From an uncultured Pseudomonadota bacterium (GTDB lineage: Bacteria; Pseudomonadota; Alphaproteobacteria; Rs-D84), in assembly GCA_945483255.1 (NCBI GenBank), contig CALYRP010000024.1:1-9904 (forward strand): DNA of 9,904 nt, read 5' to 3'. Within the stretch, counting starts at the first letter, position 1, and the number at the start of each line of letters is the position of its first letter. Below are positions 6,800 to 9,904 of the stretch, in pieces. The notes under the pieces were generated by a model, which saw only the letters and a program-made list of their open reading frames with translations, had not been told where the DNA came from and ran no database searches. Both the position numbers and the translations under genes were made by a program.

Positions 6800-7228
6800 A
6801 TGAAAAAAATATTAATTGTTTTAATGCTGGCTGTAAGTGCATGTGCATTTCAAACCAAACATCGTGGCTATGTTTTTCCAGACGATTTGGAAACTCATGT
6901 CGCACAAATAAAGACAACTGCTCAATTACAAGATGAAATTGGTGATCCGCAAACACGCACAATTTATGGTGATGAAGTTTGGGTTTATTACAGTGCGGAT
7001 GAAAACATGCGTGGACCCTTTTCGGTAACATACAGCAATAAAACGGTGCTTTTGGCGTGGGTAAAGAACGGTCGTGTTTTGAAAACCAAGGTTTTACATG
7101 ACGATGATTTAAAAGATGTCAAAATGGCGGATGGCGAAACCCAAATCCCAGCAGCAATCGAATTGAACGCTTTGGAAGAAATGTTTAACAATATCGGGCG
7201 TTTTTCACCAGCGGGACTGGGACAATAA
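6800..7228 (+). CDS. bamE: Outer membrane assembly lipoprotein BamE-like (SmpA/OmlA family)
   Basis: A small lipoprotein of the BAM complex, which inserts beta-barrel proteins into the outer membrane; BamE supports the BamA-BamD interaction. The 142-aa product starts with a short signal peptide and a lipobox VSAC, making Cys15 the lipidated residue. The body matches the SmpA/OmlA pattern: HRGYVFPDDL (21-30), then QIKTTAQLQDEIGDP (36-50) and DEVWVYYS (58-65), with a further beta region and a less conserved tail. I chose the ATG at 6800 because it has GAAGGA seven bases upstream and puts the lipobox at the right distance; an upstream in-frame ATG inside nifJ would bury the signal. The gene is four bases after the nifJ stop, so translation is probably coupled. 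No terminator follows before carD. Confidence 0.85.
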   Translation: MKKILIVLMLAVSACAFQTKHRGYVFPDDLETHVAQIKTTAQLQDEIGDPQTRTIYGDEVWVYYSADENMRGPFSVTYSNKTVLLAWVKNGRVLKTKVLHDDDLKDVKMADGETQIPAAIELNALEEMFNNIGRFSPAGLGQ

Positions 7229-7239
7229 TTTTTTCGGAC

Positions 7240-7252
7240 AAAACATTGTTTT
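7240..7252. repeat. Small dyad AAAACA-T-TGTTTT upstream of carD
   Basis: A perfect 6-1-6 palindrome overlaps the likely carD -35. The centre is too tight for a useful hairpin, so if it is functional it would be a protein-binding site. Confidence 0.25.
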
Positions 7253-7273
7253 TTGACATTTTTGTGTTATAAT
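7246..7273 (+). promoter_or_regulatory. Extended -10 promoter of carD
   Basis: A perfect -10 TATAAT (7268-7273) is preceded by TG plus one base (7265-7267), forming an extended -10. The -35 is weak: TTGTTT (7246-7251) at 16 bases. A consensus TTGACA at 7253-7258 is only nine bases from the -10 and cannot pair with it. Predicted start near 7280, leader about 35 bases. Confidence 0.75.
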
Positions 7274-7314
7274 ACCTTTGTCAGAGGGAATGGCAAACGC
7301 AAAGGTGTGTAAAA

Positions 7315-7881
7315 ATGCCAACAAAAAAATTAGAATTTAAATCTGGACAATACGTCGTTTATCCAACCCAGGGTGTGGGTAAATTATTACGTGTCGAAGA
7401 ACAAACAATCGGTGATCAAAAAATAAAAATGCTGGTGATTGATTTTGAAAGAAATCATATGACTTTGCGTGTCCCGATGGAAAGGGCGGAAATTTCTGGA
7501 TTGCGTCCATTAAGTTCTGTAAAGAAAATGGATGAAGCAATTCAATCAGCCAAAGGCAAAGCCGGGGCTAAACGTATGATTTGGGCAAGACGTGCGGCAC
7601 AATACGAAGAAAATATCAATTCTGGCGATCCAATGAAATTGGCAGAAGTTGTTCGTGATTTGCAACGCAGAAGTGCCGCGGACACAATGACATTTTCGGC
7701 CCGTCAATTATATTTGCGCGCCCTGGAACGTATGGCGCAAGAATTTGCGGTTTTACATAAAATGGATTTGGATGCTGCATCTGATAAAATTGAAGATATT
7801 TTGGGTATCCCAAAAGAAATAGATTTAAATGCCGTCGAAGATGACGAAGATATAGATTCTGACGAATCAGACGAAGAATAA
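7315..7881 (+). CDS. carD: CarD/CdnL-type RNA polymerase-binding transcription regulator
   Basis: A cytoplasmic factor that binds the RNA polymerase beta subunit and stabilises open promoter complexes, notably at rRNA and housekeeping promoters. The N-terminal RNA polymerase-interacting domain (about 1-68) shows FKSGQYVVYPTQGVG and IDFERNHMTLRVPM. The C-terminal helical DNA-contacting domain (about 70-170) has the conserved Trp90 in IWARRAAQY, a Trp that wedges into the minor groove at the bubble edge in studied CarD proteins, followed by SGDPMKLAEVVRDL. The last 15 or so residues are an acidic tail (EDDEDIDSDESDEE) not needed by the core fold. At 188 aa it is somewhat longer than typical alphaproteobacterial CdnL, mainly because of this tail. 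The start has AAAGG at 7301-7305. It has its own promoter and terminator, so it is probably monocistronic. Confidence 0.93.
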   Translation: MPTKKLEFKSGQYVVYPTQGVGKLLRVEEQTIGDQKIKMLVIDFERNHMTLRVPMERAEISGLRPLSSVKKMDEAIQSAKGKAGAKRMIWARRAAQYEENINSGDPMKLAEVVRDLQRRSAADTMTFSARQLYLRALERMAQEFAVLHKMDLDAASDKIEDILGIPKEIDLNAVEDDEDIDSDESDEE

Positions 7882-7886
7882 TTTTG

Positions 7887-7917
7887 CGGTGCATATTTTT
7901 ATGCACCGTGTTTTTTT
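7887..7917 (+). terminator. Rho-independent terminator of carD
   Basis: A 9-base perfect stem CGGTGCATA (7887-7895) and TATGCACCG (7900-7908) with a TTTT loop is followed after TG by seven T. It lies six bases past the carD stop. Confidence 0.92.
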
Positions 7918-7977
7918 CTTGTATTTATAAAAAAATTTCGCAATCATTTAATCATAGACTAACAAAGGAAGTAAATC

Positions 7978-8424
7978 ATGGCAGGAAGTATAAACAAAGT
8001 TATATTGGTTGGTAATATCGGTCAAGAACCTCAGGTTCGCACTATGCAATCTGGACAAAAGGTTGTGTCTTTTTCATTGGCAACATCGGACAGATGGCGC
8101 GACAGACAAACCGGTGAACAAAAAGAACAAACAGAATGGCATCGTGTTGTAATATTTAATCCGTCCCTTGTTGATGTTGCAGAACGCATGTTGCAAAAGG
8201 GAACAAAATTATATTTGGAAGGCGCACTTCGTACACGCAAATGGCAAAATCAACAAGGTGTTGATACTTTCACAACCGAAGTCGTTTTGAATCCATATTC
8301 TGGTCAAATGGTAATTTTGTCTGGTGCAAAATCTGTTGATGGTTCATCTGAATCTGTATCTGCAGTGTCCACACCACGCGAAGAAGTTAATATCGAAGAC
8401 ATCGCTGACGATATTCCATTTTAA
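7978..8424 (+). CDS. ssb: Single-stranded DNA-binding protein
   Basis: Binds single-stranded DNA as a tetramer during replication, recombination and repair, and recruits partner proteins. The OB-fold spans about residues 1-115: it opens with INKVILVGNIG, and the DNA-stacking aromatics Trp40, Trp54 (TEWHRVV), Phe60 and Trp89 are in the expected places. The linker is short, about 20 residues, and Ser-rich rather than the Gly/Gln-rich linker of many SSBs. The C-terminal tip ends in the canonical acidic DDIPF that docks repair and replication proteins. At 148 aa it is slightly shorter than the E. coli protein. The start has AAAGGAAG at 7964-7971. I could not identify a convincing promoter in the 96 bases after carD, of which the first 36 are its terminator. 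Confidence 0.97.
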   Translation: MAGSINKVILVGNIGQEPQVRTMQSGQKVVSFSLATSDRWRDRQTGEQKEQTEWHRVVIFNPSLVDVAERMLQKGTKLYLEGALRTRKWQNQQGVDTFTTEVVLNPYSGQMVILSGAKSVDGSSESVSAVSTPREEVNIEDIADDIPF

Positions 8425-8437
8425 TAAAAAATAAATT

Positions 8438-8470
8438 AAAAAAACCGCCCGTTTGGGCGGTTGTTTTTTT
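8438..8470. terminator. Bidirectional terminator between ssb and the DUF1015 gene
   Basis: An 8-base perfect stem AACCGCCC (8443-8450) and GGGCGGTT (8455-8462) with a GTTT loop has an A-run on its left and, after one G, a T-run on its right. It therefore terminates ssb on the plus strand and the convergent gene on the minus strand, overlapping the latter's stop codon. Confidence 0.93.
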
Positions 8471-9707
8471 ATGATAATTTATGAATTACCAAACCACTGC
8501 GCAATTTTGGTTCAAACCAAGTTGTCTTTGGTGGCATGATATTACCTGTATCTGCTATATCTATGATTTGACGCATTGTAACAGGGAAAAGGGCAAATGC
8601 AGCCACCATTTCACCACTGTCTACGCGTTTTTGTAATTCACCAAGACCACGAATTCCACCAACAAAATCAATTCGTTTTGATGTGCGCAAATCACCCAGG
8701 TTTAATATTTTATCAAATACCAAATTAGACAAAACTGTCACGTCCAAAACGCCGATAGGATCGTTGTCGTTATATGTGCCAGCTTTCGCTGTTAATGAAT
8801 ACCATTTTCCACCCAGGTACATTGCAAAATTATGTAATTTATTTGGGTGGTATATTTCGGAACCCATTTCAACAACATCAAAAGATTCTTTCAATTTTGC
8901 CAAGAATTCAGATTCACTTAATCCATTTAAATCTTTGACAACGCGGTTATAATCAATCACGTGTAATTGAGATTCTGGGAATATCACAGCCAAGAAATAA
9001 TTATATTCTTCGTTGCCAGTATGATTTGGATTTTGTTCTTTCTTTTCCAAACCGACACGTGCCGCAGCGGCTGTTCTGTGATGTCCATCGGCGACATAGA
9101 ATGCCGGAACATTTGCGAATATTTCAGTAATATGTGCATTAACATTATCGTCATCAATTTTCCAGAATGTATGACCGAATCCGTCTGGGGCGACAAAATC
9201 ATATTCAGGTTCATGTTTTGCAATCCAATCTGAAACCAGTTTATTCATTTCATCAACATCTGGGTATGCAAAAAACACAGGTTCCAAATTCGCATTTTGA
9301 ATACGAACATGAATCATACGGTCATCTTCTTTTTCTTTGCGTGTTAATTCGTGTTTCTTGATTTTACCAGTCATATAATCATCCACATTTGCGGCGGCAA
9401 CCAGACCATATTGTGTGCGGCCATCCATTGTTTGTGCATATATATAATACATTTCTTTGTCATCCGCGACCAGCCACCCGTTATCTTGCCATTTCTTGAA
9501 ATTTTCCACAGCCTTGTCATAAGTTTTTTGTTCGTGTTCATCAGCAATAGGTTCAAAATCGATTTCTGGTTTAATAATATGTAAAAGTGATTTTTCACCG
9601 GCTTCATCTTTTGCTTCGATTGAATTCAGAACATCATATGGACGCGAAGCAACCTGGGTTGCCAGTTCTTTTGGTGGGCGAACACCCGCAAATGGTTTAA
9701 TTTTCAT
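8469..9707 (-). CDS. DUF1015 family protein (412 aa), function not established
   Basis: A full-length member of the DUF1015 family (COG4198), a widespread cytoplasmic protein whose biochemical role I cannot assign. Family hallmarks: the N-terminus KPFAGVRPP with ASRPYDVLN (residues 4-28), SLLHIIKPE (40-48), KHELTRKEKEDDR (118-130), the signature YVADGHHRTAAAA (204-216), and C-terminal blocks NIMPPKTTWFEPKLRSG (389-405). The DGHHR box is reminiscent of ParB/sulfiredoxin-like folds, including the archaeal free-serine kinase SerK, and some family members are found next to serine biosynthesis genes. A role in serine or related metabolism is thus a guess, and no serine gene is visible here. I chose the start at 9707 because of its ribosome binding site and the conserved N-terminus; an in-frame ATG at 9773 lies upstream of the promoter -10. 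Confidence 0.88.
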   Translation of the reverse strand: MKIKPFAGVRPPKELATQVASRPYDVLNSIEAKDEAGEKSLLHIIKPEIDFEPIADEHEQKTYDKAVENFKKWQDNGWLVADDKEMYYIYAQTMDGRTQYGLVAAANVDDYMTGKIKKHELTRKEKEDDRMIHVRIQNANLEPVFFAYPDVDEMNKLVSDWIAKHEPEYDFVAPDGFGHTFWKIDDDNVNAHITEIFANVPAFYVADGHHRTAAAARVGLEKKEQNPNHTGNEEYNYFLAVIFPESQLHVIDYNRVVKDLNGLSESEFLAKLKESFDVVEMGSEIYHPNKLHNFAMYLGGKWYSLTAKAGTYNDNDPIGVLDVTVLSNLVFDKILNLGDLRTSKRIDFVGGIRGLGELQKRVDSGEMVAAFALFPVTMRQIIDIADTGNIMPPKTTWFEPKLRSGLVIHKLS

Positions 9708-9710
9708 AAT

Positions 9711-9720
9711 GTTTCCTTTT
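9711..9720 (-). promoter_or_regulatory. Shine-Dalgarno site fixing the DUF1015 start
   Basis: On the minus strand AAAAGGAAAC ends three bases before the ATG at 9707. It matches the AAAGGA-type sites of other genes in the window and rules in favour of the 412-aa product over the 434-aa reading. Confidence 0.75.
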
Positions 9721-9744
9721 GTTATGTTTTCTATAACGGTGTCG

Positions 9745-9772
9745 ATTATAACACAAAAAAAATTCTTTTCCA
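9745..9772 (-). promoter_or_regulatory. Extended -10 promoter of the DUF1015 gene
   Basis: On the minus strand a perfect TATAAT (9750-9745) is preceded by TGT, making an extended -10. The best -35 is TGGAAA (9772-9767) at 16 bases. The 15 bases TTTTTGTGTTATAAT are identical to those in the carD promoter. The -35 lies inside the capsid-like fragment. Predicted start near 9738, leader about 30 bases. Confidence 0.7.
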
Positions 9773-9904
9773 TTTACTCCATCAGCAAATAATTGATTTC
9801 CATTTCCATCTCTTAATTTTCTTAAAGAATTTTTTATGCCAATTTTTGCTGCAAAACCATTTACATCATATCCATCTTCTTCAACTAAAGCCATCGCATC
9901 TGAT

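Larger units (their letters stand above)
9697..9904 (-). pseudogene. Fragment resembling an HK97-type phage major capsid protein, cut at both visible ends
   Basis: The minus-strand frame is open at the window's right edge, so its beginning lies outside. The first residues in view read SDAMALVEEDGYDVNGF, then KNSLRKLRDGNGNQLFADG and VNGKE. This matches by eye the late part of HK97-fold capsid proteins, where a helix, a GY.xNG turn, LR.LKD.NG and a short loop follow one another. In that family tens of residues normally come after this block. Here the resemblance stops at an 8-base A-run (9755-9762), and the frame then runs through the DUF1015 promoter and ribosome binding site to a TAA at 9697. 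Reading the other two frames past the A-run does not restore a capsid-like sequence, so a single frameshift does not explain the loss. It is probably a prophage remnant or a rearrangement junction; an assembly join is possible. Five of its seven Gly codons are GGA, unlike the GGT/GGC preference nearby, but the sample is small. Confidence 0.5.

Noticed and set aside
7253..7273. TTGACA close to TATAAT upstream of carD read as a consensus promoter
   Set aside because: The spacing is nine bases, far too short for one sigma70 promoter; the extended -10 explains the site better.
7919..7958. Promoter for ssb in the gap after the carD terminator
   Set aside because: TTGTAT and TTTAAT are 22 bases apart and no better pair was found; a promoter is expected here but I cannot place it.
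9708..9773. Longer DUF1015 product starting at 9773 (434 aa)
   Set aside because: The extra 22 residues cover the promoter and ribosome binding site, and the conserved family N-terminus starts at the Met at 9707.

Overview
The window comes from an AT-rich bacterial chromosome. The CarD, single-stranded DNA-binding protein, BamE lipoprotein and CtpA protease all point to a Gram-negative host, and their sequence style is most like Alphaproteobacteria. A one-piece pyruvate:ferredoxin/flavodoxin oxidoreductase implies an anaerobic or fermentative life, for example an uncultured gut or sediment lineage. Placement is from protein family resemblance only; no rRNA is present. All nine intact genes end in TAA, and most have an AAAGGA-type Shine-Dalgarno sequence.

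Layout. Positions 33-1792 (+) hold a small unknown basic protein and then the periplasmic protease CtpA, closed by a hairpin terminator at 1793-1819. The same hairpin ends a convergent two-gene operon on the minus strand (2992-1818). The first gene of that operon encodes a divergent ClpP-like protein that keeps the Ser and His of the triad but seems to lack the Asp. The second encodes a shorter protein that looks like a decayed copy of the first. A 305-base divergent regulatory region (2993-3297) carries a near-consensus promoter for this operon, a promoter for nifJ, and several dyads and repeats. NifJ (3298-6795) is followed four bases later by a BamE-type outer-membrane lipoprotein, so the two are probably translated from one message.

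Positions 7229-8470 hold carD, with an extended -10 promoter and its own terminator, and ssb. The ssb gene converges on a DUF1015 gene (9707-8469, minus) and both share a bidirectional terminator. The right edge (about 9760-9904, minus) holds the end of what looks like an HK97-type phage capsid gene. It is cut off just before the DUF1015 promoter, suggesting a prophage remnant or a junction.

The gene set is mostly housekeeping: envelope proteolysis and assembly (CtpA, BamE), central carbon oxidation (NifJ), transcription initiation (CarD) and DNA maintenance (SSB). The parts least explained by known biology are the ClpP-like pair with its well-built promoter region, and the capsid fragment. 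No tRNA, rRNA, CRISPR array or insertion sequence was seen.
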